The notes under the pieces are model-generated. The model searched no databases and was not told the DNA's origin. It was given only the letters and a program-made list of their open reading frames with translations. 10,013 nt of DNA, from assembly GCA_036139795.1 (NCBI GenBank), contig JAYZYX010000198.1, positions 1-10,013 of the forward strand. Direction: 5' to 3'. Within the stretch, counting starts at the first letter, position 1; every line of letters begins with the position of its first letter. The position numbers were made by a program, and so were the translations under genes. Positions 1-6,712 of the stretch are shown one piece after another. Source of the stretch: Donghicola sp036139795 (GTDB lineage Bacteria; Pseudomonadota; Alphaproteobacteria; Rhodobacterales; Rhodobacteraceae).

Positions 1-100
1 CCATCACCTCGCCGGGGTAGAGATCGAACGAGACCTCTTCGCAGCCCACACGCGATCCATAGTATTTCGCCACATTCTGGACGGACAAAAGCGGGGTCAT
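1..100 (-). CDS. phnK: PhnK, C-P lyase accessory ATP-binding protein (N-terminal 33 residues only)
   Basis: Only the first 33 codons lie inside the window; the gene continues past the left edge. The translation begins MTPLLSVQNVAKYYGSR and runs to PGEVM, the first strand and lead-in of an ABC ATPase domain; the Walker A would lie just beyond the edge. The start ATG overlaps the phnJ stop codon as ATGA (97-100), which fixes the start and implies translational coupling. In known systems PhnK is an ABC-type ATPase that docks on the PhnGHIJ core and is needed for phosphonate breakdown in vivo; it is not a transporter. The identity rests on position directly after phnJ plus the ABC-like N-terminus. 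PhnL would be the alternative, but PhnK is the usual neighbour. Confidence 0.9.
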   Translation of the reverse strand, partial: MTPLLSVQNVAKYYGSRVGCEEVSFDLYPGEVM

Positions 101-969
101 TGGGCGGCCTCCATTTCGGGGGACAAACGGCCACGGTGGCCATTGGCCTGCCGCTCGCCACAGTAGTCAGTGTCAGAGCAGACAAACATCCGCCCGCCTT
201 CATCATCGATGATCACCTCATCCAGATAGGTATGCTCGGCCCCGCAAAGATCGCAGGGATGATCGGCCTTTGAGGCCTCGAACGGGTAATCCTCAAAATC
301 AAGTGATACGACCTTGGAATAGGGCGGGATCGCGTAGATGCGCTGTTCGCGGCCCGCGCCGAACAGCTGGATTGCCGCCATTTCAAGTTTGGGGTTGTCG
401 AACTTGGGAATGGGCGAGGGGTCCATCACATAGCGCCCCTCAACGCGCACGGGATAGGCATAGGCCGTGGCGATGTTGCCGTGCTGTGCGATGTCTTCAT
501 AAAGCTTCACGTGCATCAATCCGTATTCTTCCAGCGCGTGCATTTTGCGCGTCTCGGTCTCGCGCGGCTCTAGAAAGCGCAGGGGTTCAGGGATCGGCAC
601 CTGATAGACAAGGATCTGGTCCTCGGTCAGCGCCTCTTCCGGGATGCGGTGGCGGGTCTGGATCACGGTTGCCTCACGGGTCTTTTCCGTTGTGGCGACC
701 CCTGCGGTGTTCTCAAAGAACTTGCGGATCGAGACCGCGTTGGTCGTGTCATCAGCCCCTTGGTCAATGACCTTCATCGTGTCCTCTGGCACCAGACACG
801 CAGCCGAGACCTGCACCCCGCCGGTCCCCCAGCCATAAGGCATAGGCATTTCGCGGCTGGCAAAGGGCACCTGATAGCCGGGGATCGCGATACCTTTCAG
901 GATCGCGCGGCGGATCATGCGCTTGGTCTGTTCGTCCAGATAGGCAAAGTTATAGGCTTGATCGCTCAT
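97..969 (-). CDS. phnJ: PhnJ, alpha-D-ribose 1-methylphosphonate 5-phosphate C-P lyase
   Basis: This is the radical S-adenosylmethionine enzyme that breaks the carbon-phosphorus bond of ribose-1-phosphonate-5-phosphate, giving an alkane and the 1,2-cyclic phosphate. The 290-residue protein is full length. Near the C-terminus it has Cys239, Cys242, Cys264 and Cys270, spaced CX2CX21CX5C, the same as in E. coli PhnJ. Three of these bind the 4Fe-4S cluster and the last is the proposed thiyl-radical site. Gly31 in IPGYQ matches the E. coli glycyl-radical residue Gly32. Long conserved blocks such as PYGWGTGG, QGADDTTNAVSIR, PIPEPLRFLEPRETETR and DPSPIPKFDNPK leave no doubt about the family. The start ATG overlaps the phnI stop as ATGA (966-969), and the gene's own stop overlaps phnK the same way. 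The protein is expected in the cytoplasm, bound to PhnI in the PhnGHIJ core. No key residue is missing. Confidence 0.98.
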   Translation of the reverse strand: MSDQAYNFAYLDEQTKRMIRRAILKGIAIPGYQVPFASREMPMPYGWGTGGVQVSAACLVPEDTMKVIDQGADDTTNAVSIRKFFENTAGVATTEKTREATVIQTRHRIPEEALTEDQILVYQVPIPEPLRFLEPRETETRKMHALEEYGLMHVKLYEDIAQHGNIATAYAYPVRVEGRYVMDPSPIPKFDNPKLEMAAIQLFGAGREQRIYAIPPYSKVVSLDFEDYPFEASKADHPCDLCGAEHTYLDEVIIDDEGGRMFVCSDTDYCGERQANGHRGRLSPEMEAAQ

Positions 970-2054
970 TCCGCCGCCTCCTTAAGGGTGTTGGCCTGCG
1001 CCTCGCTGCGGATCTTACGGACTAGCTCCAGTTCCGACTGGAAGTCCACGTAATGAGGCAGCTTGATGTGTTCCAGAAAGCCTGTGGCCTGAATATTGTC
1101 CGCGTGGCTCAGAACGAATTCTTCGTCCTGTGCAGGGGCACCAAGGTTGTCTTCGCCCAGCTCTTCCCAGCGCAGGGCGCGGTCCACCAGCGCCATCGAA
1201 ATCGCCTTGCGTTCAGTCTGGCCAAAGACCAGTCCGTAGCCACGGGTGAACTGGGGCGGCTGGGTCTTGCTGCCGTGAAACTGGTTCACGGTCTCGCATT
1301 CGGTCAGGATAATTTCGCCAATCTCGACGGCAAAACCCAGTTCGGGAATGTCCATCTCGACCGAGACCTTGCCGATCCGCAACTCGCCCACGAAGGGGTG
1401 ATTGCGCCCGTAGCCGCGCTGGGTGGAATAGGCCATCCCCAGAACGAACCCTTCATCGCCGCGGGTCAGGGCCTGAAGCCGCAAGGGACGACCGGCCGGA
1501 TATTCCATCGGCTGGCGGGTCATATCGCGCGGTGTCTCTTCGCTGGGGCTTTCGGTCTGGATCAGACCGTCACGGTTCAGAAATTCGGTGATGCGGGGCA
1601 TGTCCCCCTGCAAGGGCGCGGCGGTCGCGGATTCGGGCACCTCGCCATCAGCGGCCAGTTTGAAATCCAAGAGGCGATGCGTGTAGTCAAATGTCGGCCC
1701 CAGCACCTGCCCACCGGGTGCATCCTTGAACGTGGCCGAGATACGCCGGTCACAGGCCATCTTGTCCGTTTCAACGGGGCGCGAATGACCGATGCGGGGC
1801 AGGGTGGTGCGATAGGCGCGGATCAAAAAGATCGCCTCGATCAGATCGCCCCGCGCCTGTTTGATCGCCAGCGCCGCAAGGTCCGGATCATATAGCGAGC
1901 CCTCGGCCATCACGCGGTTCACCGCTAAAGTCATCTGGCTTTTGATCTGGTCTACCGACAGTTCAGGGATGTCCGCAGGGCCACGGCGCTCTTCGGCCAA
2001 CCAGTCATGGGCGTTCTCAATGGCGCGCTCGCCACCTTTTCCGGCAACATACAT
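966..2054 (-). CDS. phnI: PhnI, C-P lyase core subunit (nucleosidase / ribose-phosphonate synthase component)
   Basis: PhnI with PhnG, PhnH and PhnL exchanges the adenine of ATP for a phosphonate, giving ribose-1-phosphonate-5-triphosphate; alone it acts as a purine nucleosidase. The chosen start (ATG at 2052-2054, protein MYVAGKGGERAI...) is the usual PhnI N-terminus and gives 362 residues, the family's normal length. The frame is open 22 codons further upstream, but that part would lie inside phnH and looks unlike PhnI. The start overlaps the phnH stop as TGATG and has a GGAGG ribosome-binding site about 8 nt upstream. The C-terminal HADNIQATGFLEHIKLPHYVDFQ block contains His329 and His334, with the spacing of the zinc-binding His328/His333 pair in E. 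coli PhnI at the PhnI-PhnJ active site. TFDYTHRLLDFK and GRNHPFVGELRIG are further family landmarks. Confidence 0.97.
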   Translation of the reverse strand: MYVAGKGGERAIENAHDWLAEERRGPADIPELSVDQIKSQMTLAVNRVMAEGSLYDPDLAALAIKQARGDLIEAIFLIRAYRTTLPRIGHSRPVETDKMACDRRISATFKDAPGGQVLGPTFDYTHRLLDFKLAADGEVPESATAAPLQGDMPRITEFLNRDGLIQTESPSEETPRDMTRQPMEYPAGRPLRLQALTRGDEGFVLGMAYSTQRGYGRNHPFVGELRIGKVSVEMDIPELGFAVEIGEIILTECETVNQFHGSKTQPPQFTRGYGLVFGQTERKAISMALVDRALRWEELGEDNLGAPAQDEEFVLSHADNIQATGFLEHIKLPHYVDFQSELELVRKIRSEAQANTLKEAAE

Positions 2055-2623
2055 CAGATCGCCTCCACTTTGATCGCACGGGGCAGGGCCGCAATGCGGG
2101 TTCCTGCGGTGAAGTAGCAATCCACGCCCATGGGAAACAGCATCCGGTTCTGCTGGAACGCGGCTATCTCGGGAAGGGACAGCTGCGCGGTGGTCTGGAT
2201 GCCGGGGCCGCGCAGGGTTGCACCGCTGTTCGACAGGGCATCCATCTCAACGATCAGCGTAGCCGAGCGGTCGGGATATTCCGGCGTCCCTATCGGGAAA
2301 TCCGTGATCGGGGTCAGCGCCTGCCACGAGCCGAGGGCAAACATGGCCTCAGATCGTGTGGCAATCGGCGCGCCGATATGAAAGGCGATCCACTGGCGGA
2401 TCGCATCTGTATCGTGATCCCCTGCCAGATGGATCGGGGTTTCACCATCACACAAGGTCAGCAGCGTGGTCGCGGCCGCCACAGACAAGGGCGCGGGGCC
2501 ACTCGCACCGGTGATCTGTTCAATGCTGCCCGGACGGGCAAGCGCGTTCATCAATGCGCGAAAGGCGCGGGCGGATTGCTGGGGGGCTTCGGTAAAGCCA
2601 CCCGTCAGGGTGTCGTGATTCAT
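2054..2623 (-). CDS. phnH: PhnH, C-P lyase core subunit
   Basis: PhnH is a subunit of the PhnGHIJ core complex. Known structures have a fold related to PLP-dependent transferases but without the cofactor. The 189-residue protein opens with MNHDTLTGGFTEAPQQSARAFRALMNALARPG, the typical PhnH N-terminus (F...P...S...FR..M.A.ARPG), and contains FPIGTPEYPDRSATLIVEM and LRGPGI, also typical; length is normal. The ATG at 2621-2623 is preferred over a TTG one codon upstream because it forms a TGATG overlap with the phnG stop and sits just after a purine-rich GGGGAGAGG ribosome-binding site. The stop overlaps phnI as TGATG. These overlaps imply that subunits are made in coupled amounts. Confidence 0.97.
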   Translation of the reverse strand: MNHDTLTGGFTEAPQQSARAFRALMNALARPGSIEQITGASGPAPLSVAAATTLLTLCDGETPIHLAGDHDTDAIRQWIAFHIGAPIATRSEAMFALGSWQALTPITDFPIGTPEYPDRSATLIVEMDALSNSGATLRGPGIQTTAQLSLPEIAAFQQNRMLFPMGVDCYFTAGTRIAALPRAIKVEAI

Positions 2624-3078
2624 CAATCCTCTCCCCGAACCATTGTGAAAAATTCTACCTTCGTGGCGGCGGCCTTGGCCGAACGGGCCTGTGCCGTCGC
2701 CTGCATCTCGGCGCTCAGCGGGTCCAGAACTGCTGCCTGCACCTCATCGGCGCGGGCGGTCTGCATCAAAGCATCGACCAAAGCGGCGCGGGTGGCGTGA
2801 TCTTTATCGCGCCCCTGTACATAGGCGTGACCCACTTCGCCGGTGGATAGGGTCAATGCGCAGCGGGTCACCGACATCTCGCCCAAGTTAAAGGGCGCGC
2901 CCGTGCCACCCATGCGGCCACGGACCATAACCGCGCCGATTTCGGGGCTGCGCAGCCATGTATGCGCGGGCACGTCCGGAACCGCAGAAAACAGCGCGGC
3001 CAAACGGCTTGGCTCCGATTTTGCCAGTAAGCTCATGCGGCTTTGGCGGGCGGCATTGGCGGGATCAAGGTTTGACAT
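2623..3078 (-). CDS. phnG: PhnG, C-P lyase core subunit
   Basis: PhnG is the small subunit of the PhnGHIJ core, required with PhnH, PhnI and PhnL for forming the ribose-phosphonate intermediate from ATP. The protein has 151 residues starting MSNLDPANAARQSRMSLLAKSEPSRLAALF. The middle carries the PhnG hallmark block (PEIGAVMVRGRMGGTGAPFNLGE, then MSVTRCAL and GHAYVQGRDKDHATRAALVDALMQ). The frame stays open 50 codons further upstream, across the divergent promoter and into phnF, but that extension is not PhnG-like, so the ATG at 3076-3078 is used. Its ribosome-binding site is weak. This is the first gene of the phnGHIJK operon and is divergent from phnF, with 91 bp between the start codons. Confidence 0.96.
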   Translation of the reverse strand: MSNLDPANAARQSRMSLLAKSEPSRLAALFSAVPDVPAHTWLRSPEIGAVMVRGRMGGTGAPFNLGEMSVTRCALTLSTGEVGHAYVQGRDKDHATRAALVDALMQTARADEVQAAVLDPLSAEMQATAQARSAKAAATKVEFFTMVRGED

Positions 3079-3098
3079 TAGACAGACTCTGCAGTTAT

Positions 3099-3114
3099 CT
3101 ATACAACTATACAA
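3099..3114. promoter_or_regulatory. Tandem 8-bp repeat, candidate PhnF operator
   Basis: The sequence CTATACAACTATACAA is two perfect head-to-tail copies of CTATACAA in the phnF/phnG divergent region. It immediately abuts the -10 element of the proposed phnG promoter (3115-3120) and would cover its transcription start. AT-rich TATAC cores are common in operators of HutC-type GntR regulators, the family of PhnF. A role as PhnF operator is inferred from position; no second copy was found upstream of phnC. Confidence 0.45.
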
Positions 3115-3144
3115 ATCATACAGGCTGTGCCCGAAATCGCGCAA
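3115..3144 (-). promoter_or_regulatory. Candidate sigma-70 type promoter of phnGHIJK
   Basis: Read on the minus strand there is a -35-like TTGCGC (3139-3144), an 18-nt spacer and a -10 TATGAT (3115-3120, five of six consensus bases). Transcription would start near 3108, about 30 nt before the phnG ATG. The -35 overlaps a perfect short inverted repeat (GCAAG-c-CTTGC, 3141-3151), another possible protein-binding site. The assignment is by consensus only. Confidence 0.45.
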
Positions 3145-3169
3145 GCCTTGCAATGTGAAGTTTTCGTAA

Positions 3170-3880
3170 ATGACCCGATCAACCGTCTGGAATTCGATCG
3201 CCGCGACCCTTGGCCAAGAAATCGCCATCGGCCATTACCCCGAAGGCACCAAACTGCCGACCGAGGCCGAACTGGCCGCCCGTTTCGGCGTCAACCGCCA
3301 CACGGTGCGCCGCGCCCTGACCGACATGGCCGAGCGGGGACTGGTCCGGTCGCGCCGCGGCTCTGGCGTTTTTGTGGAAACCGCGCCAACCGAATATCCC
3401 TTGGGCCGACGGGTGCGCTTTCATCAGAACATCCGCGCCTCTGGCCGAACACCAGCCCGCAAGATGCTGCGTTTGGAGGAACGCCCTTCCGACGCCACCG
3501 AGGCCGAAGCTTTGGGGCTGGCCGCAGGTGATCCGGTGCTGATTTGCGAAGGCCTTTCCCTGTCCAGCGACACACCCCTTGCGCAGTTTGTCAGCATCTT
3601 TCCCATCGCCCGCCTTGAGGGCCTGCAAGAGGCATTGGCCGAAATCCCGTCAGTCACCGAGGCCCTGCGCCGCGTCGGGGTCGAGGATTACGTCCGCCGT
3701 GACACCCGAGTGACAGCTGAGCTTGCCAGCGCAGGGCAGGCGGCCCTGCTGGGGTTGCGCGAAGGGGCGCCGTTGCTAAGGACCGTCAGCTTGAACACCA
3801 CGCTGGACGGCACCCCAATTGAGCGGGGCATCACCTGTTGGGCCGGTGACCGTGTGGCACTGACCTTGGCAAACGATTAG
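3170..3880 (+). CDS. phnF: PhnF, GntR/HutC-family regulator of phosphonate genes
   Basis: PhnF is a transcriptional repressor of phosphonate uptake and degradation genes. The 236-residue protein has an N-terminal GntR winged helix-turn-helix (about residues 4-71; LPTEAELAARFGVNRHTVRRAL, then ERGLVRSRRGSGVFV with the wing) and a C-terminal UTRA ligand-binding domain (about 85-230) of the HutC type, ending ITCWAGDRVALTL. It is the only complete plus-strand gene here. It is divergent from phnG and convergent with the hexapeptide transferase gene, whose stop codon overlaps its own (3877-3880). Autoregulation and control of phnG from the shared 91-bp region is the natural inference; the ligand is unknown from sequence. 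The ribosome-binding site is weak (TGAAG-like). A HutC regulator for another pathway is possible in principle, but the location makes PhnF by far the best name. Confidence 0.92.
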   Translation: MTRSTVWNSIAATLGQEIAIGHYPEGTKLPTEAELAARFGVNRHTVRRALTDMAERGLVRSRRGSGVFVETAPTEYPLGRRVRFHQNIRASGRTPARKMLRLEERPSDATEAEALGLAAGDPVLICEGLSLSSDTPLAQFVSIFPIARLEGLQEALAEIPSVTEALRRVGVEDYVRRDTRVTAELASAGQAALLGLREGAPLLRTVSLNTTLDGTPIERGITCWAGDRVALTLAND

Positions 3881-4491
3881 GCGTATTTCTCCAAGAACGC
3901 CTCAATCGGCAGGCTGCGGAAATCAGGCAGGCTGTCGCGTAGGACTTCGTGGGGCCAGTCCCACCACGCCAGTTCCATCAGGCGATCCGCGATGTGGGTC
4001 TCGAACCGCTTGCGGATCGGTTTTGCAGGCAGACCAGCGACGATGGTGTAGGGGTCCACATCCTTGGTCACGACAGCAGATGAGGCGATGATCGCCCCGT
4101 GCCCGATGGTCACCTCGGGCTTGATCACCGCATTATGGCCAATCCATGTGTCATGGCCGATATGGGCCAGCCGCGACTGGCGGTGCGCAAAGAAGGCCTG
4201 ATCCCGCGTGGCATCGTCCCAGTAATCGTCCGAGCGATACAGGAAATGGTGCAGCGACGCCTGCGCCATCGGGTGATCAGTCGGGCCGATGCGGCTGAAA
4301 GCGGCGATATTGGCGAACTTGCCGATCCGCGCGTTGGCGATATCCGCATAACGGTCGCAATAGCTGTAATCGCCAAAGACTGCGTTGTTCAGGCGGCTGC
4401 CCTTGCCGATCTCGACATAGGCCCCAAAGCGAGTGTCGGTGATTTCGCAGTCGGGGTGAATATAGGCATCAATACCAAGTTTGGGCATCAT
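3877..4491 (-). CDS. Hexapeptide-repeat acyltransferase of the C-P-lyase-associated family
   Basis: The 204-residue protein is a left-handed beta-helix (LbH) acyltransferase-like protein. Hexapeptide repeats cover about residues 5-68 (for example IGKGSRLNNAVFG, ARIGKFANI) and 108-158 (HIGHDTWIGHNAVIKPEVTIGHGAIIASSAVVTKDVDPYTIVAGLPAKPIRKRF), the second block being the classic CAT/XAT-type C-terminal coil. A loop with His73 (GPTDHPM) sits where related xenobiotic acetyltransferases carry the catalytic His. It matches my recollection of TIGR03308, a family confined to C-P lyase operons. The substrate is not known; acetylation of an aminoalkylphosphonate, as PhnO does with an unrelated GNAT fold, is a guess. 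The start ATG overlaps the phnE2 stop as ATGA, so it is the last gene of the phnCDE operon. A second ATG follows immediately and would shorten it by one residue. Confidence 0.88.
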   Translation of the reverse strand: MMPKLGIDAYIHPDCEITDTRFGAYVEIGKGSRLNNAVFGDYSYCDRYADIANARIGKFANIAAFSRIGPTDHPMAQASLHHFLYRSDDYWDDATRDQAFFAHRQSRLAHIGHDTWIGHNAVIKPEVTIGHGAIIASSAVVTKDVDPYTIVAGLPAKPIRKRFETHIADRLMELAWWDWPHEVLRDSLPDFRSLPIEAFLEKYA

Positions 4492-5807
4492 TCCCCCTTG
4501 ATCAACTTGTTGCGCAGCCAGCCAGAGACCGTGTCCATGAGCATGACCATCAGCACCACGAGGATGATGTAATAGGTGACCTCTTCCCAGTCTTTCTGGG
4601 TCAGCATGGCTTGGGTCAGCAACAAGCCGATGCCGCCGCCCGTGATTGCACCGATGATGGTGGCGCTGCGGGTGTTGGATTCAAAGAAGTACAGCACCTG
4701 TGACAAGAGGATCGGGGTGATCTGCGGAATGACCCCGAAGCGATAGACATGCGACCGCGCCGCACCAGTCGAGGCCACGCCTTCAATCTGCTTTCCATCA
4801 ACGTTTTCAAGCGCTTCCGAGAACATCTTGCCGAATGATCCCGTGTCCGTCAGCAGGATCGCCAAAGCGCCGGTCATCGGGCCAGGACCGAAGGCACGGG
4901 CCAGAATGATGGTCCAGATCAGACCATCGATGCCGCGGAACCGGTCCATCTCGCGGCGCTAGGCACAGCGCACGGCCATCAGGGGCGCAAAATTCTTGGC
5001 GGCCAGAAAGGCCAGCGGCAGGGCGACAATAGCCGCGCCAAAGGTGCCAAGGAACGCCATCAGGATCGTCTCGAAAATCGCCCAAGCCACCATGTTGTGG
5101 TGCCACATGGGATTGTTCCAGAAATCGTGCAAAGCCCCTGCGATGTTGCTTTGTCCCTGCACGATTTGCGCACCGAACAGGATGTCTGTCAGGCTGTGCC
5201 CGTAGTAGGGGCTGTCCAAAGTGAACCAGAACAGCTCCCACCCGAAGAAATAGTTAAAGACCTCGGTCTTGCTGCGGGTTAGCGACACACGCCCTTCATC
5301 GGTGGTGATTTGCAGGCGGGACTTTGAAGCAGAGATCCAGTCGGGCAGATCACCGGTCAGATTGGTTTTGATCTCGCGGCCAGACATGGCGGCTTCGATC
5401 ACGCCGTAATCGGGGATTTCAAACCGCACTGCATTTTCGGGCAGGAAGGTGACGATCTGACCGCCGCCAAGGTCAACGCGGGTGGTCTCGCCATCACGCA
5501 CCACCCAATTGGGCGCGGTGCCTGTCGGGTAGTTGCCCTTCCGCTCACCCTCGATCGAGACGCTGACCTCACCACTGCGATTGTCACGGGTGACGTGGGT
5601 TTTGTAGCTATAGGTGTCTGACATCAAGGTCTGTGCGTTGTCCCAGCGGGCCCGTTCCGCCAACCCAAGGATGTCAAAGGCAAAGAACACATAGACCAGA
5701 TAGGCCAGCACCACAGCAGGCAGCGCGATAGATACCAGCTTTTTGCGCAGGAAAATCCGATGAGAGGCCGCATAGAGCGTGTCACGGGACAGAACATCAG
5801 TGGACAT
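4488..5807 (-). pseudogene. phnE: PhnE2, phosphonate ABC transporter permease, interrupted by an in-frame TAG
   Basis: This is the second phosphonate permease gene, spanning 439 codons plus the final stop, with a TAG at codon 283 (4959-4961). Both sides are in the same frame and together give a normal alphaproteobacterial PhnE2. The N-terminal part (282 residues) has a membrane segment at about 24-45, a long extracytoplasmic region (about 50-235) and a second segment at 242-270. After the TAG come Arg-Arg-Glu and an ATG (codon 287) that could restart a 153-residue piece. That piece holds the EAA coupling loop (EGVASTGA...GVIPQ, about 342-362) and the remaining membrane segments. The stop falls in a short basic cytoplasmic loop. 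Without readthrough or restart the product would lack the loop that contacts PhnC. The gene overlaps phnE1 (TGATG) and the transferase gene (ATGA). It could be a true nonsense mutation, a split but working permease, or a sequence error. Confidence 0.85.
4959..4961 (-). other. In-frame amber codon inside phnE2
   Basis: On the minus strand the reading is ATG GCC GTG CGC TGT GCC TAG CGC (Met-Ala-Val-Arg-Cys-Ala-stop-Arg). The frame continues without shift into recognisable PhnE sequence (RFRGIDGLIWTI). One base change (for example TTG or CAG to TAG) would explain it. No ribosome-binding site of note precedes the ATG nine nt later, apart from a GAG directly next to it. Confidence 0.9.
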
Positions 5808-6658
5808 CAGTGGCCCCCTTCCGAGATCAGGCGGTTACGGATGTGGCTGGACAGTTGGTCAAAGGCGACGATGGTCAGGAACAGCAAAAGGAAGATCGCC
5901 GCGGCCTCATCGAATTTGCCCTGACCCCAAGACATGGTGTTTTTCAGCTCGTAACCGATGCCGCCTGCGCCGACGAAGCCAAGAATCGCCGAGGCCCGGA
6001 TGTTGATCTCGAACCGCAGAAGACCGTAGCTGAAGTAATTGGGGGCGACCTGAGGGATCACACCAAGCCACATGCGCTGGCCCCACTTTGCGCCAACGCT
6101 GGCAAGCCCCTCGACCGGTTTGAGGTCTGCGTTCTCATTCACCTCAGAGAACAGCTTTCCCAAAGCGCCACTGGTGTGGAACGCAATCGCGATCATCGCG
6201 GGAACCGGACCGCCGCCAAGCACAAAGATCAGCATCAGCGCAATGACGATCTCTGGCACAGCGCGCAGGATGTCCATGATCCGGCGAAAGACGGGGATCA
6301 TCGCGGGCCAAGGGGCCAGGCCGCGGGTCGACAGCAACGACAAGATCGTCCCGAACAGCGCCCCCACAAGGGTCGAGACAGCGGCGATGTTGATCGTCTC
6401 AAGAAGGGCCGGAAAATAGTGCAGAATATGCGCAGGAATATCCGCCAGATGTTTGGCAGTATCGGCCCAGACCGCAGCCGGAAAATCAAAAATCTGCGGC
6501 AAGCCCGTCCAGAACCCACCCGCGTTACGCTCATTGGCCAGACCGAAACCGCTGATCATCAGCAGCGCGAAAATACCAAGGGTCAGACCGCCATAAAGGC
6601 GCTTGCGGCGCACCAGCGCCACATAATGGCTGCGGGTGTCCGTGGGAATGTAGGTCAT
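5807..6658 (-). CDS. phnE: PhnE1, phosphonate ABC transporter permease
   Basis: This is the integral membrane channel subunit for phosphonate import. The 283-residue protein has five or six likely membrane segments (about 22-41, 85-110, 130-150, 152-170, 222-240 and 250-270). Its EAA coupling loop lies at about 183-202 (EGLASVGAKWGQRMWLGVIPQ), the contact for PhnC; the flanking RAVPEIVIALMLIFVLGGGP and LGFVGAGGIGYEL blocks are typical of PhnE. The start was set at the ATG 6656-6658 (MTYIPTDTRSHYVALVRRK), preceded by a GGAG ribosome-binding site. An upstream ATG at 6715 would start inside the phnD/phnE1 hairpin and add an un-PhnE-like stretch. The gene overlaps phnE2 as TGATG. It is intact, so in principle it could form a homodimeric channel if PhnE2 is defective. 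Confidence 0.95.
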   Translation of the reverse strand: MTYIPTDTRSHYVALVRRKRLYGGLTLGIFALLMISGFGLANERNAGGFWTGLPQIFDFPAAVWADTAKHLADIPAHILHYFPALLETINIAAVSTLVGALFGTILSLLSTRGLAPWPAMIPVFRRIMDILRAVPEIVIALMLIFVLGGGPVPAMIAIAFHTSGALGKLFSEVNENADLKPVEGLASVGAKWGQRMWLGVIPQVAPNYFSYGLLRFEINIRASAILGFVGAGGIGYELKNTMSWGQGKFDEAAAIFLLLFLTIVAFDQLSSHIRNRLISEGGH

Positions 6659-6681
6659 TGGAAAGGCTCCGGAATAGGCGC

Positions 6682-6712
6682 AAAAAGGCCCCGCCGCTGG
6701 GACGGGGCCTTT
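6682..6712 (-). terminator. Intrinsic terminator / attenuator between phnD and phnE1
   Basis: Read on the minus strand, a perfect 10-bp stem (AAAGGCCCCG at 6703-6712 pairing with CGGGGCCTTT at 6684-6693) encloses a 9-nt loop and continues into a run of five T. It begins 15 nt after the phnD stop. This is a textbook rho-independent terminator inside an operon, so it probably ends most transcripts after phnD and lets a fraction through to phnE1, giving more binding protein than permease. Confidence 0.8.

Noticed and set aside
2055..2120. Earlier start for phnI giving 22 extra residues
   Set aside because: The extension lies within phnH and is unlike the PhnI N-terminus; the TGATG overlap with a GGAGG site supports the start at 2054.
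3079..3228. Earlier start for phnG giving 50 extra residues
   Set aside because: The extension crosses the divergent promoter region and the start of phnF and does not look like PhnG.
4807..5241. Alternative-frame open frame across the phnE2 amber, considered as a sign of compensating frameshifts
   Set aside because: Neither alternative frame resembles PhnE around the stop, and the frames before and after the TAG are identical, so a substitution explains the interruption better than indels.
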